Part shown: piece after piece, positions 1-14,700 of the stretch | Numbering within the stretch: the first letter of the stretch is position 1 | Layout of the letters: every line of letters starts with the position of its first letter | Assembly (NCBI GenBank): GCA_034766995.1 | Contig: CM068313.1 | Location: forward strand, 17,599,012 to 17,663,011 | Reading direction: 5' to 3' | DNA: 64,000 nt | Source of the DNA: Acanthacorydalis orientalis | Lineage: Eukaryota > Arthropoda > Insecta > Megaloptera > Corydalidae | The notes under the pieces: model-generated | What the model was told of the DNA's origin: nothing | The model's database searches: none | What the model saw: the letters and a program-made list of their open reading frames with translations, nothing else | Position numbers and translations under genes: made by a program

Positions 1-167
1 CAATTTGGGACTCTGCGGGCATATATTACACCATTAATACCACCAAAATGTTGTCAAGTAAATCAATATAAAATAAAACCATTATCATTGCATATACGTG
101 CACACACATATGATTTAAATAGGTAATATGAATACTAATTAAAAAAATAATTATTACACTATTTACA

Positions 168-200
<33 letters not shown>

Positions 201-1245
201 ATATAACATTTTTGTATAGATACACTCATGAACGGTATGACACAAATTCATACCTTTCATATGCTCATATAATCAGTATTAAAAAATGTTGTTTTAGACC
301 TTTAAATACCTTGACGATCAAAGGTACTTTCAGTACTGCAGAAATACATACATGGATATTTAATTGTATACCAGAAGTTCCAGAAAAATCAACAATCAAT
401 GAAAAAATAACTTATACATTTATATCAACTTTTACCGGAACTCTATTACATTGTTCTTATACGTAATTTAGTCTCTAAAAAATGACAGTAATAAATAGTT
501 TGCTGTATATATATATATGTTTTAGGAAAGGTGAAGCTGAATTTAAATCAGATAATTTGTCTACAATTACAATTTTAAAAGATTATTTAACAAAAGAAGC
601 TACAAAGAAGAAAATTAAACTTACTATATCTTATGGTAAAAAATTATTTATATTCATTAGCTAAGTACGTACATACGTACATATATATATATATATATTC
701 ATTAAAAAAAATCTTTTAGAAATAAATGAATACAGCATAAAACATATCTTAATGTTAATTTATCCAAAATTGGAGAATCAATTAGATTTGCACAAACAAG
801 TATTACTTCTGAATGCTTTGGATGAACTAAATATTCATGATGAAGATGTTGTAAATGATTTGTCTAAAGAATACAAATCTATGTTGAATGATAAAAAAAA
901 ATTGCAAGAAAAATTTAGAAAGAAACCAGTGTTACTTGACAGACTTTTTGGTAATCATTTTTTTTATTTTAAATATTTAAAGTAATAAATGAAGTTTTAA
1001 AACAATATACATAATTATTTGTAAAAACGTGCATTTAAAAAAATGTTACTTTATATATTTAATGGGATTATTTATTTTTAGGATTGATAACTGATTTATT
1101 TATAGATAGACATAAGTTTCTAGGGCAGAATACTAAACAAAAAATCCCATATTTAATACAAACTATTGAAAAGTGTGATATTAACTTACTTTTAGATCTT
1201 TTCCAACCATATGTAAATGATGTATCAAATATAGATCATGATTAA
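1..1245 (+). CDS. BBS7: Bardet-Biedl syndrome 7 protein homologue, C-terminal part (5' end outside the window)
   Basis: This is the last 263 residues of BBS7, a BBSome coat subunit that carries membrane cargo into cilia. Exons: 1-122, 298-462, 526-635, 720-950 and 1082-1245, stop TAA at 1243. All junctions are GT-AG and keep one frame. Recognisable stretches, in order, are [52 protein letters not shown], the [11 protein letters not shown] segment, and the C-terminal [14 protein letters not shown] and [10 protein letters not shown]. These match the appendage and C-terminal helical region of animal BBS7. The N-terminal beta-propeller lies to the left of the window. Insect BBS genes normally serve sensory-neuron cilia (family knowledge). 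The gene converges on ALKBH8, with 96 bp between the two stop codons. Confidence 0.95.
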
Positions 1246-1278
1246 AATTGTAAACGATAGTTATTTTTTATTAAACAC

Positions 1279-1293
1279 TTTATTTTTAATAAA
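1279..1293. terminator. Back-to-back poly(A) signals of BBS7 and ALKBH8
   Basis: AATAAA at 1288-1293 on the + strand lies 43 bp past the BBS7 stop. TTTATT at 1279-1284, with another at 1267-1272, gives AATAAA on the - strand just past the ALKBH8 stop. The signals of the two convergent genes are interleaved, so the mature 3' UTRs probably overlap. Confidence 0.6.
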
Positions 1294-1341
1294 AACCATG
1301 TATAAAAACCAAAATTATTATTTATATTAAATGAACACAAT

Positions 1342-2630
1342 TCATTCAAAATTTGTACTAACTTTCTTAATTTCAACACACCAATTTCCTTGATCATAAT
1401 AACTTCTCATTATCGAAACATTACTTATACTATTACAAAGCCGATCAAGTTCATTTTCAACAAAAACATGATAGTATCGTAAAAATGTTTTATTTGTTTT
1501 TGTTGTTTCCTCTTTATCTTTTAATTTCCAAGGGACCAATATATCTGGATGTTCAAAATCAGTTCTATTCACATGAACAGGTAAAATTAAATTAGTTTCA
1601 CCTACTACCAAATTGGCATTTTTTTCTAACTGTTGAGATAATTTACTTAAATTAGATTTTAAATTATCTTTTAAATAATTAGATTTTTGAAAATTTTTAA
1701 TTTGATTTTTTGCCCAAACATAAATTAATGCTTTTCCATTCACTTTCAAAACACGTACTATTTCTTGAATAGCCTGAAGTCGTCTTCTCTAAAAAATAAA
1801 ATTAATGAAATAATTTGAGTAAATATATATGAACACACATGCACACAAAATAATACTTCATTTGCAAGATGATGAATAACAGCTATACTTATAAGCCCAT
1901 CAGCAACATTGTCTCGTAGGGGAATTGATAAGCAATCACATTTAAAAGTTTGAAAACCTCGATTAGAACCGCACTGTAAAAGACTAGAACTTCTATCACA
2001 TCCCAGCTAAAAATTGAAGTGATTAATTTTAATAACTAATCATATGATTTAAAATGATTTTTAATAACCTCAACTATATTATGGTTATAACCAAAATATT
2101 TTCCATTTCCACAGCCTACATCAATAAGTATAGAACCAGGATCAAGTGATATAACAAATTCTAAAACATTAGGCCAAGGTTTATGTCTTGTATCACTAAA
2201 ATGTAATGCTATTTTCTCATATATATCATGAACATGAGTGTTTTCTAATAGTTCAGCTGAATCGTTCTCTAATATACTAATGTTTTTGTTTCTTTTTAAA
2301 GATTCACATTCGTTTTTGAATGCACAAGAACAGTCATTCCTTAAAATTTTTCGAAACGTAAATGATATTCGCATATCACGATTTCGAAGTGTTAAACCTT
2401 TTTCTGCAGGAATAACATCCATTATTCGAGGTGTAATACCATGACTCCAATCATACCTATTACAAATGAACCAATTATAATATTTATAAAATATTTATTT
2501 TTTTATTGTATTAAAATTATTTTGTGTGTATGTATACATATATGATAGATATTTCAGGTTTAATGGCACATCGAGAGCTAAGGTCATTAGTACCTGAATA
2601 AATAAATATATGTATGTATGTATGTATGTA

Positions 2631-2664
<34 letters not shown>

Positions 2665-4178
2665 CACCCATACACACATCTACCTTGCTTCATCAGACAT
2701 AATTAAAAGTGATCTTTGAGGTAAATTTACAGCTATGTGACGGCCATCTCTATGACGAAATTCCATAACAACTGATGAACAAAGAGATAATGAAAAAATT
2801 CCATTTTCAAATGCATTGTGTGTGTCTATATGTGATGGGATTCCTTAAAAATGAAAGAATTTGTCAACTTTATTGACTCTTACTTTTTTTTATATAAAAA
2901 ACATATTTCTATTCATTTTGCATTTGAATGTGTAACAGATTTATGAGTAGCACATTTCCTTAATATTTAAGTGGTCTTATGCAATAATTATATTAGATAA
3001 TTATAAATTTAATTCTATTTATAAAACATGATTACAATTTGTAATTTAAAAATAGTCAATATAATTCAAAATAACTGAATAATTATGTCACTTAAATTTT
3101 TTAGTAATCTACAAATATTTAATAATGCATTATATAAGTTTTAATGTATAAGATTAAAATTTTTAAAAATAATTAAAAATTTATCATTATCTATAAACAC
3201 AACTGTCAAAACTATATACTTATACAATAGTTATAGACTACACACAAATGAAGTTTAAAAAACTATAAAATATACCTTGTCCTGGTAAATATTTATTAAC
3301 AGTTAACTGGTCAGGTTCAAATTTTAAATCATAACCATGTTGTTGAAGTCGAGTTTTAATAAAATTACATTCTTTAGGTATTGATTCTATTAATGGTTTA
3401 TCTTTATCTACATTGTTAATGTCATATCGAAATTCATATCCATAGTGTTTCACTTGACGATTTTTAAGACTTTTAGCTTTAAAATTTGATTCCATTTCCC
3501 AATCAATACAATTCATCAACATTTTTTCTTCATCTTCAGATATAAAATCTTCAACAATAAATAAACCTGATGGTAAGTTTTTTATTTCCCAAATGGATGT
3601 TACTTCAGGTACTGTAAGAAATTATTAAACATAATAAAAAAATAAAAATTAATTTGACGGGCTAAAAAATTAGATATGTATATACATATGGTGGACATAA
3701 AACTTGATTACTTGAAACTGAAATACCTTTTTCAGCAAATAGTAAATATAATGGTCTAATATTAGATCCAACTTTTGAAACACCATTAATGCATTTAAAT
3801 GCTCTTACACTATCTTCAATGGAATTAAGTTTTATAAAAGAATATGATTTTTCTGGTAACAATACAATCTCATTTACAATAGCATACTGCATAAATAACT
3901 TCAATAATAATTCTTGAGTAACACCATTACTCAGGCCCGCATTGCAAATAAAAATATTCTATATAAAATTACAATAAATATTTTAGAAAATACGCTTTAA
4001 AATAATACACTTAATTATACCATTCAACAAGCATGGTAACTATATAAACGTTAATATTAATATTTATTTCAAATTTATTTATAATTACCCTTGTTGGAAT
4101 TAAATTGCATCGAATACCAAGGTCTTCAAATATTTTAATTTCAGATCTTCGTTGTTTTCTTTTAACCTTATTAGGCAT
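1342..4178 (-). CDS. ALKBH8: ALKBH8: tRNA wobble-uridine methyltransferase/hydroxylase
   Basis: Seven exons (transcript order): 4089-4178, 3712-3958, 3276-3611, 2684-2843, 2069-2456, 1857-2006, 1342-1788. They encode 605 residues (human about 664). The start [11 protein letters not shown] is followed by an RRM (about 31-112, with NIFICNAG and [11 protein letters not shown]). Next comes an AlkB Fe(II)/2-oxoglutarate domain with the HID motif (H229, D231), distal His in DWSHGITPR (H283) and 2OG-binding arginines in RISFTFR. Last is a Trm9-type SAM methyltransferase with motif [12 protein letters not shown] and the C-terminal [11 protein letters not shown]. Known family role: methylates cm5U to mcm5U at the tRNA wobble position and hydroxylates it. 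All iron ligands are present, so both activities look intact. Exon 2 must end at 3712, because the downstream donor at 3685 would give a stop in exon 3. Confidence 0.95.
2545..2600. repeat. Short dispersed repeat, copy A (ALKBH8 intron 4)
   Basis: A stretch containing GAGAGCTAAGGTCATTAG, richer in G+C than its flanks. It aligns over roughly 50 bp, about three quarters identical by eye, with 15373-15428 in a THOC2 intron. No coding sense was found. Confidence 0.5.
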
Positions 4179-5256
4179 TTTTAGTTATATTAAATACAGA
4201 ATTATTAATAATTATTTTATTTAGAAATACCAGAGTAAAAGAAATCAATCTGGTCATTAATTCCTTCTTGCCATAACCTTACAATATTATTATAAGTTTG
4301 TTCAAAAGTAGAACTGTTTTCATACTAAGAAATTAACTATATCACCCACAATACAAAAAATGTATGTACGTTCATAGATTATAAAATAATAAATATTATT
4401 AAACTTGCCATACTCATGACATTTAAAATAAATATTTAATACGTGCTTGACTCAATGAATTGAATACTTTCAGCACGCGGGCGGTTTGGGCTATACAAAT
4501 CTGTAATACAATCAGTATAAAATACACTACTTTATCTATGATACTTTATCTATGATAAAATAATTGTGAAAGTAATCAAAACATGTTTTTAAATGCTTGT
4601 TTTAAACAACAATACTAACTAAGCATCATTAGTAAATTGTCTCATTAGATATAAATTAATATTCCAAAAGTAATAATTTGCTACTTTTGTAACATATGTA
4701 ATTTGTTGAATATATATTTTTATATTAGCTTTGTAACAGAGATTTTATACTGTCGTTTATCATTCTGTTATAGTAAAAATGTTGGCTTTTTATATTTTTT
4801 AAAATTAATAATAAATTGAAATGAGTAATATTTATTTCATGTAAAAAAAATATTAACATCCTAAAATAAAATAAATAATACAATAATTAACAACATATCT
4901 CAGTAAAATATAAGACAAATTAGATTTATTAAATTATGATACTACCATATTACAGAAAAGATCTACATTAAACATCTGTTAATTGTACTGACTTCAAACC
5001 GAGGAAATACAAAATAGTGTGCTTTTTATTTAATGTACTTTTGAATATTCTTGTATAAAACAGTATTTCTCTTCTTACTATTCTAAGAATTCGATTTCAT
5101 CGGAACAGTCCATCATCTACGTTTTGCTTCAGAACTTCGTCTAGTTAACAGAATTAAGGAATAAATTGGATTCATTTCAGAGACATTAAATATAACATTT
5201 TTAAAATAATATGTTTTCTATGAAAACGTTGGTAAATAAAAATATAATTGAAAAAA
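4179..5256. other. ALKBH8 promoter / THOC2 3' flank
   Basis: No coding sequence was seen. The right part should be the THOC2 3' UTR, with TTTATT (AATAAA on the - strand) at 5025-5030 and 4925-4930. The left part holds the ALKBH8 promoter and the paired CATAGATAAA motif. A slightly richer stretch at 5100-5160 is probably UTR. Confidence 0.6.
4531..4554. promoter_or_regulatory. Paired TTTATCTATG / CATAGATAAA motif upstream of ALKBH8
   Basis: Two exact copies of TTTATCTATG occur at 4531-4540 and 4545-4554, 14 bp apart in the same orientation, about 350 bp 5' of the ALKBH8 start. The second copy belongs to the longer 14-mer ATACTTTATCTATG (4541-4554), which recurs at 21214, 27830 and 41746. The function is unknown; position suggests a promoter-associated element. 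Confidence 0.5.
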
Positions 5257-6862
5257 TTATTCAGTACAAAAAGGATATTGTTTATCTCTGGGTGGATCGG
5301 TACGATCATGAGACCGTTCTCTTTCCCTAGTATATGGAGACTTTTCCTGTAATTATAGAAATATATATACCTACAAATGTATGTTAACTGTAATCAAATG
5401 TAAATGTTAAAATGTATGTATATTCTTAACATCAATCTTTGAATTTAAATTGAAATATGTTCTTTAATAAGCATTATTTGAAAATTCTTTAATAACTAAA
5501 TTTAAAAAACAAAATAAAGGAACAAAAAATAAACAACAGTACATAACAGAAAAAAGTACAAACTGCAACTGAAATAAATGAAAATATTTATAAAAAGTAT
5601 ATATATTTGTTATATTTGAATAAAGAAGGAAAATTTAGAATAAGATTTTTGAACATTTGATACAATTATTAAATATTAAAATTAAATACTTTAACAAATG
5701 TATATCGAGTTGGTTTTGTTGTACTCCACCAAAATGTTTATAGCTGTTGTTAAAAGTCCATTTATAGATGGCCTTATTTTCCTTTACTTAACCCCCTATA
5801 CAGAACTACATACATCCGTAAATATATATATATATATATAGAATACACACAATTTTGAGTAATTTAAAACTCATGAAACAAACCTGACTTCTACCATGAT
5901 GATGTTTTTCTCGTAAATGTGGCGATTCCATATCTCCATTTTGATGTGCTGCTAGTTTTGCTGCAGCTACAACAGAATAATACTAGCAGTATGAAAACAA
6001 TGTAATCACAATTACTTTAAGCAAAAATACCTTTTTCTTCTTCTTTTCTTCGTTTTTGTTCTGCTTGAAGCATTACTTCTTCTGCTCGATCCTATAACAT
6101 ATTAAATAATTAATAACTTGAATTTAACGTGTACTTATTTATGGATATTAAATCATTACTTGTACCCTTTTTCTTCCTAGTTTTCTTTCTCTTCGAAGTT
6201 CTTTTTCTTCTTCAGTCTGTTTTTCCCTTTTACTTTTTGATGAGCGATCCTTCTTTTCAGTTCGTTCTGAACGATCGATACCAGGTGATGATGTGTATTC
6301 TCCACCGGGAGGTAAAGTATGACTGCCGCTGCTACTGCTACCACCTCGCCGATCTTCATGTTTTGAACTCTGCAGACACACACGTGGAGACACAAGTTAG
6401 CGTACGCAGTTGTCAGCACTTGCCAGTCTTGCTGATTTGCTTCCGCCTGCCTCCATCGGAGACTTGCGGTCGGATTTGCCAGCTCACTTGTGCACTTATT
6501 ATAATTACACTATTTCACTTCACTACAAGACATCAACAAACATAGGCCTCATTTATAATTTTTCATACAGATCTGCAGGCTAACTATTTATGTAGACTAA
6601 TTTCTTATTTATTCATAAAAAAATTACAATACTATTATCAAATTGTATATTGGTTCTTTTAAAAGTTTAATTAAAATTAGTATTGGTTTGAACATAAAAA
6701 TTATTTATATACATACACACTCATTCGTGCTCACATTATAATATATATATATATACATATATATATACACACACACACACACGTTATGCTCATATGCACA
6801 CTTCCATATTTCCATATATATATATATATATGCACGCACACACACATCAATATATATATATA

Positions 6863-6907
<45 letters not shown>

Positions 6908-9872
6908 ATATGCATATATGCAAATGTTTATACTCTCATATATTGAAAATCCAACTTTTAAGTTCAATTAAGAGCGAGAAAGAGAATAATAGATCATTTA
7001 ATCAATTACAAAAATGTAACTTTTATATATTTTATTGCCTAAATTATATTTGAAACCTAAGTTCAATATACATTCAAATAATATGTAATGCATTTAACAT
7101 TACACAAACCATTTCAAATATCAAAAACAATTTAAAAGTTATTTTAAAACAAAAATTTGTAATAACGCATATCCATGACTCCTTTTTCTAGATAATTTCA
7201 AAACATTGATAACATCTATGGTTATTAAGTATTTAGATAACCACTTTCCCAATGAAAGATGAAAAACACTTTCTTACTCAATCTACTACACAAAATGTCT
7301 ACTACTTGTTTACAACTGCTTAAACTTACTCTTACATTTATATACATTGATAATAAATTTAATGCTTATTAAGATAATAATTAAAAAAAAAGATCAACTA
7401 GTTGTCTATCATAAATCTATTTAAAAAATAAGTTCATTAAGCAATATAAAATTTGGTGAAATTAAATATTATTTTCTCTTTAACAAAACTGTATACACAT
7501 TTAAAAAAAATATGACCGTTAAACATTTATTTCTGGATTATTCCTATTAACCAAAAGTATACCCAAAAAAAAAAAAAAAAACATTAATAAAAAAAATTAA
7601 CATATACAAAAAAGAATATAACAATAATTTTATCAAACTTAATAACCATATATAGTTTAAACAATTTACTAAAATTTACTTTTAAATATGAATAATAAAA
7701 TTAATACTAAATAATATTTACAAAAATTAAAAATAACCAATTACTAAATTGATACTATCAAATAATTGTTTTAAAATAAAAATTGAAATGTTCATTAATA
7801 GAAACAATTATGTTATGTAATGTTAAAACATTAATATTTTGGAATCAATTTATATGTTTGTTTAGTTTATTATCCAATGTAATAAATTTATTCATTGGAA
7901 TCTACAAAAATAATTTTCAAAATATTTATTTGATGCATATATGCTGTGATGCATGTATCTCATTATTCTAATGAAAATATTAACTTCACAGTAATATTTT
8001 AAAAGTAACATATTATCATTGCAGATAATTAAAAAAAAACAATGAATTTTAATTATTTTAGTTGAATGAAAATGAAACTTTCTAGATTTTTAAATTTGTT
8101 AATTTTTTTTACATTCTTCAATTATTTGCCCAGTTTTTATCTATTGTATTTTTACTATAAATAAATGGAATGATCTATAATTAATATTTTACAAGCGTAT
8201 ATTATGTACTCATATATATATATATATATATAATTATTCATATTATAATGGCATACATCACAACATCATTTTGAATATATAAACATTATTAACGATTGGA
8301 ATGATTTTATTTTTTCAATAAAATAAATTTATTTGTTAGGATGCTGGATAAACCATATACAAAATGCTCTGTAGCTCTTCAAGAATTATCAAAGCTATTT
8401 TTTGAAGATTAATATCATTAGTGTATTCTACCCCATAATAGTTCTAGAGAATGTACATCAAATGATTGTCAGTCACATTTGTTCTCTACTACCCCCCATC
8501 TCTGTTTTGTGTATTTTCTTTTGAAATAAACAGAATTATCTTCCTGTAATGTGAAATATTTTTTTTACTATATTTAATACAAATAATATTGAGTTCCTTG
8601 AACAATTACTTTATAATTTTTTTACTAAAAATACACTATCAATAAATACTAAATTTTCAAAACTATGAAAAGAAAAATATTTGATAGTTTTTAAAAATCA
8701 CTTCCTTATTTTCAATAAGCACAATAATTTTTTTGGATACAAAGTACTAGTCTTAATTCAAATACTTTTAATTTTAATGAATTTATTCAATTTTTTTACT
8801 GTACAATTTGTAAAGTAATGAAAAATAATTGGATTTTTAGTTTCTTTTCTTTTTTTTTATTATTGTAATTCCTTTTAATATGGTACTTACGAAAATGAAA
8901 AAAGTATAAATCTATTAAATTCTACCCACTTAAAATACAATTTCTTTATTTTTTTTTTAAAAAAAGACTATATTTTCTTGACTTTAAATTTGGAAGGTAA
9001 TTTTTGGTCTTTCTGGATTTTTTTAAAATATGATTTTAACTAGTTTCTTTATTGTATCCCTGTGTATAATCAATTGTATAAAAACATATATACTGAAAAA
9101 TAAAAATTACTTTTCTACTCTATGTGAAAACTAACAATAAAGTCGCATTTAATAATAATATTAAACAAAAAATGTAAAAATTAATAACCAAGATGTTAAA
9201 ATTGTACACAGCAATTGTAAAAAATAAAAATGATTATTCAAGGCGACAATTTAAATAATTTTATATTCATAACTTTCATTCACTAATACTAAAATCAGCT
9301 AGAAACAAAATTATATCAATGTATGCCATTATATTAATAAAAATTATTATATGCAATAATATGTATCCTTGAAATTTTAATACATTTCTTTTAAAAATTC
9401 AAATAGTCAATTTTTTTTGATACTAGACATAGGTCTTACATATGTATATATGCATGTGTAATAATCATACATATACATACATACATATATACATACACAC
9501 ACACACATACATACATACACACATACATACATATATATATATATATATAAAGCATAAAGGTAAAAATAATAATAACTGTATACATTTTTATCATGTTACT
9601 CATTTAAAGCACACAATTTAAAAATATAATTACTCAAATCTAACTTGTTATATATTTAATTAACATTTATTCTAGTATGAAAGTATATACATTTAATTCT
9701 TTGATATTATATTTTTTAAAAAATATTACAGATAAGCATTCATTAATATAAGCAGAATGTAAAAAAAATTAATATTAAAATCATATATATTTAACCTTGA
9801 AAATTTCATATAATGTAAATAATTTCTGACACAACTAAGTTTTTGTTGAAGTTTCTAATATATATATATATA

Positions 9873-9955
<83 letters not shown>

Positions 9956-11667
9956 GTATATATATGTATATACACACACATTTTAATGTAAGCATAAGAA
10001 ACTGTCCAATTATTTTCATTAGACTTACCTGTAATTCTCACACATTGTATACATTTTTAATAAAATATTTGTGGAAGATTGGGCTGAAAACTTGTGGAAA
10101 TCAATCTAAGACTTGGAAATGTCTATGAGATACACTATCAGTTCATCTTACACTAATAAAATATATATTTAAAAATTATAATGGACTAATTGACACCTGA
10201 TTCACTTTCACCACTTTTGACTAAATTTTATTTTAGTTTGTAAATGTCTTCATTTTTCAAATTCTTCAATAACTTGCTATATATATAAACCAAAATTTTG
10301 TTCTGCTTCTTCTTACAATTATGGGAAATATCAAAATTACTTTTTCATACCATAATTCACTTGGACTTATTCTTGTTTATATTTGGCAACACCAGAAAAA
10401 CAACTTTAAAACTTCCAATAGCATAAGCATTAAGATGAAAACACAAACTATGTAACTTGTTTGAAAATCACATACATAAAAAGAACAATTTAACTGATAT
10501 AAAATAATATCATTTTGAATGCCATTATTGTAAATAAAACAATTCACAGTATTTGGTTCCTTTGAGGGTTATTAATTTCATCTTCAAATATTTAAATAAA
10601 TTGTAAGCTATGAACTTATTTTTCTTTGTATCCAGTATCCATTGTATTACAAATAAGAATATTCTATTCACAAAAAGTATTTTTTTAATATATACTACTT
10701 GTGGATTATCACGTAACAAAAATTAAAATTTCATACATAATTGCAACTTCATATTGCATCATCATTCATGTCAATTGAGTAATATTGGAAATGAAGATGT
10801 TATAAGCATATATATTTTGTAAAAATGCACTAATATATTTCCAACCCACGATTATGGACATTTTGAACAGGTATATCTGATGGTGATGTCTAACTGTCCA
10901 TAAACATCTTCTGTTGACATTTAGTTATTTTAAATCTTCTTTTACTAAAGATTATCACTCACAATACTCATTAATTTATAAAAACAGCATTTGGAACAAA
11001 AGTGATAAAATAAATTCATTATGACACGTAAACGATGGTACAGAGAGACCATAGAAGAAATAACATATCAGCCCAATCTCCCCCTCTTGCACCTGATGTA
11101 AGGCACGTGTTGATAAACCCTGAAACGTCCCTCATTCTCGCCACAGACAATGTTGTTAGCTGACTTCGATACTAACCTTCGAAGAGTTGCCTTCCAATTT
11201 ACGTCTTTTTACATCTATAGAATAAAATAAATCATTATAATTCCATTTAATCTTTCAACTAACATTAATTTCAAATTATTATTATTATTATGAATAATTT
11301 TGTTATTATTATTGATGATCAACTATTATTTTGATATAAAAATTTTTACTTATTATTTTTGTTTCCCCATTAACAGTTAATGAATAATATGAAAAAAAAT
11401 ACATTTGTTTTTTATCAATTATTATGTATAAAAATCTAACGACCACCAAAATGCCTTAAGTGTTAAATAATAATAGCTCTCATACTTCATTTGCCATTTA
11501 ATTACTGAAAAATTATTTTAACTAAATATTTAAAAATCCATTTCACAAATTGTTTTTAATTTGTATTAAAATACATATTAATTGGTAAAAAAAATATAAT
11601 ATTCATGTAAATAATATATGGATTTGTTCGGAAATTAAGAAATATTAAAATAAACAGACTATACATA

Positions 11668-11729
<62 letters not shown>

Positions 11730-14700
11730 GCACGCACATATAATAAACCTATAAAAAATTAACATTACATTAAAAATATTTTTATGCCAGAATTGTATAC
11801 TATATTCAGGAAATAATTATTCTTATATGAAAAATGGATGTAATATACAAATGTAAACAATATTCTATTCGGTTTTTCCACTGAAATAGATTTATTCTTA
11901 TGTATATTCAGTATGATTTACTTTTAAATATATAGAGTAACACTAACCTCTGGATTCGGGTTCGATATTTTCTTGACTGCGGCGATGTGTTGATCCTGTA
12001 GAAGGTATATTACTTCCATTTGTTGACATTACAAAATAATATGGATCTTCTATACTGCCTGAACCATACCTAGTAAGTTCATCGTCTTTTGGACTTATCA
12101 TTTCATATCTCTCATCCTAAAAATAAAAATATTTTTTAAAATACACTGCACAAGATTTATAACCTGTATATTATTCACTGATATTAAAAGTATATTTAAA
12201 AAATACGTACTCTGTATTGACGTTCTTCCTTATGTGCTAATTTTTCTTCTTTTCGTTCTCGTCGCTTTTCCTTTTCACGTTCCAATTCTTCTCTTCGTTC
12301 TTCTTTCCGTAACTGCTTATCTCTTGGATCAAAATCTTTATCTTTATAAAGTTTTTCCTTTAATGCTTTTTCTTTGGAAGGTGGATGCCTATTATAAAAA
12401 AATAAATAAATATTCATACTCCTTGCTATTTTTAATTCAAAATTACTTACATTAATTCATCATTATGTGGTTTATCAGAAATTTTAGATTGCTGCATTAA
12501 TGAAGATGGTGAAACAACCCTTCGCACTGATTTTCTTTCATTACGGTCTTTAAAAGTATTTTCTTTTATTTTATCTCCCATTGATTTATCTCCTAAAAAT
12601 ATAAATAATAAATTACATCAAATACAATCACTTTAATGAGTAAATTAAAATACCTTTCATTTCACCATTAGAAACTCTGGAATGTTCCATCTGGTCAGTG
12701 TTAATAGGTTCTTCAACTTTTTTTGGTAGTTTATCAGCAACTTGATGAAAATCTGCTTCTTTCATCATAGATGAAGATTTTGCTTTCAACTGTCCTATAT
12801 AACTAGTAGCTAAAATAAATAAATCTTGTCGTTGGCCTTTCTCTTCTTCTCGAACTTTTTCAATCTTCTTTTCCAAAAACCCACTTAATTTTGATAAAAC
12901 TGGGAAATGAGGTAAAATTTTAATAAGAATAATTAAAGAATTACGGATTTGAACATAATCTTTTGATTCTAGACATATTATCATTGCTTTTGCCATTTTA
13001 TAATGCCATTTATGGCAAACGTGTCGATAATTTTCATAACCAACATGATCACAAGCTTCTGAAAATTGATTGCTAACACGAAACTTTGTGACAAATCCTG
13101 GGTAATCTGCACATTCTGCTTTAAATATTGATTCCTCAGAATGCCACTTCATAACTGTTTCTAACATGGCACATAAAAACCGACCATAACGGTTAGCTTC
13201 ATTTTCGGTGCATGAAGTTACTGAATATGTAATATCACAAAATAACTGAAAATATTTAAAAAGTAGAATTAATTTATATTTCATTTATATATTTTTAAAT
13301 ATTACTTTACAGAGTGCAAAATCTCTAAAATTTGTCTATAATACAGAAAACTTCTCAGATCTATAAAATATTCAAATTATTAGCCCATCATTATTAGTCT
13401 AACAGAAAATTTAATATTAGCTCTTTTTATTAATGCTCATCTTTAATTTTTACTTCATATTCCACTACAAGTTACATTTTTCTTGTTTTTTAGTACTGTT
13501 ATTTTTCAGTATCAATTAACACACTTTTAATCTGGCTTCTATACATTTCAAAATAACAATTTAAACATCAACCTGATTAAAATTAACCTTATTTTATTGC
13601 ATGTTAAATTAAAAAAATATATAACTCTAACAATAGTCTACTTATAATATCTTGAAAATGAAACAAAAACAAGTATTTATAACACATTCTATCATTTTAG
13701 TTCATTTATACATACTCAAATATAAAAAAATGTAAATGTTATTATATATAACACATACCCGATCATAACAAAGTAAAGTTGAGAAATTTGCTGTTTTCAG
13801 CATATGTATTGTATGTACAAATTTTGCACAATAAACAGCATCAACTGCAGTAAAAATACATCTTGGAAACAAGCAAAGTTGTAAAAACTGTGTGATAGTT
13901 TCATTTTTGGCAGATTTAACAGCTCTTGACAAAAACCAGATATCTTTCTCTTGTTTTAATCTATAAAGCACTTTTTCAACATGCTCTTGTTGTTTTTTTT
14001 TCTCATCCTGTAATTTTTCCATTAATGCAAGATAACGTTCTTGTTCTTTTTTACCTTTACCTCCAGCCTATTAAAAAAAGAGCATACATTCTAACCTGCT
14101 TATATATACTGAATGCTACAGAATCACTTTTTTTTAATTAGTTTGCAATTAATTAACAAGATCACTTCAGAAAAATAATTAATTCTTCACATACCATATC
14201 TTTAGAATCCATAACTTGTTGAGATAACTGCTTCAGTTTATTGATTTCACGTTGATAACTTTCAGCAGGTACATACAAATCAAACATTGTAAGAGACCAA
14301 AAAGTAACTAAAAATTGAGGGGAAATATCTTCCCAAACTTTTAATGGATGAAGAGGTTGAACTGAAGTAATAACAGGTGCCATTACTTCTGCAACTGCTT
14401 CATAATACTTTTGTTGTTTGACAGAAGTTGATAATTTTTTACAATTTGGATCAGATTTTCTTAACTGGTCATATTTTATCTAAAATGTATGTATGTATGT
14501 ATATATATATATACATACATACAAAAGTATTGTACCTCCGGAAGAACAATGGCATAAGGGCAAAAACTTTGAAAATGAAAAAATGAATCACTAACTTTAA
14601 AAATAATAACTATTACTGTTGGAATAAAGATGAAATTTTATTATGCTTGATTACCAAAGAGCATGAAAGAAAAAATCTGTACAACAACGATGTAATTAAG

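Larger units (their letters stand above)
6370..11176 (-). other. THOC2 intron 17 (about 4.8 kb)
   Basis: A non-coding intron between the 13-residue exon at 11177-11214 and the exon at 6166-6369. It holds two large microsatellites. Two patches are noticeably richer in G+C. One at 6370-6500 adjoins the acceptor. The other, at 11020-11160, adjoins the donor and could be a relic or an unrecognised alternative exon. A local inverted repeat, TATGGACA...TGTCCATA, lies near 10853-10903. Reading frames inside it are short or microsatellite-derived. Confidence 0.7.

Noticed and set aside
3686..3711. Longer ALKBH8 exon 2 ending at the donor at 3685
   Set aside because: It puts exon 3 in a frame that stops after three codons; the donor at 3711 keeps the family sequence.
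6129..6545. 138-codon frame on the + strand
   Set aside because: It is antisense to a THOC2 exon and its adjoining intron, with no family likeness.
6705..6971. Tyr/Ile/Cys/Val-rich frames on both strands (also near 9835, 11556, 24075, 40953, 56949, 61053)
   Set aside because: Direct translations of TA/CA microsatellites.
9858..9969. Regular repeat arrays as possible CRISPR
   Set aside because: They are dinucleotide microsatellites without spacers, in a eukaryotic genome.
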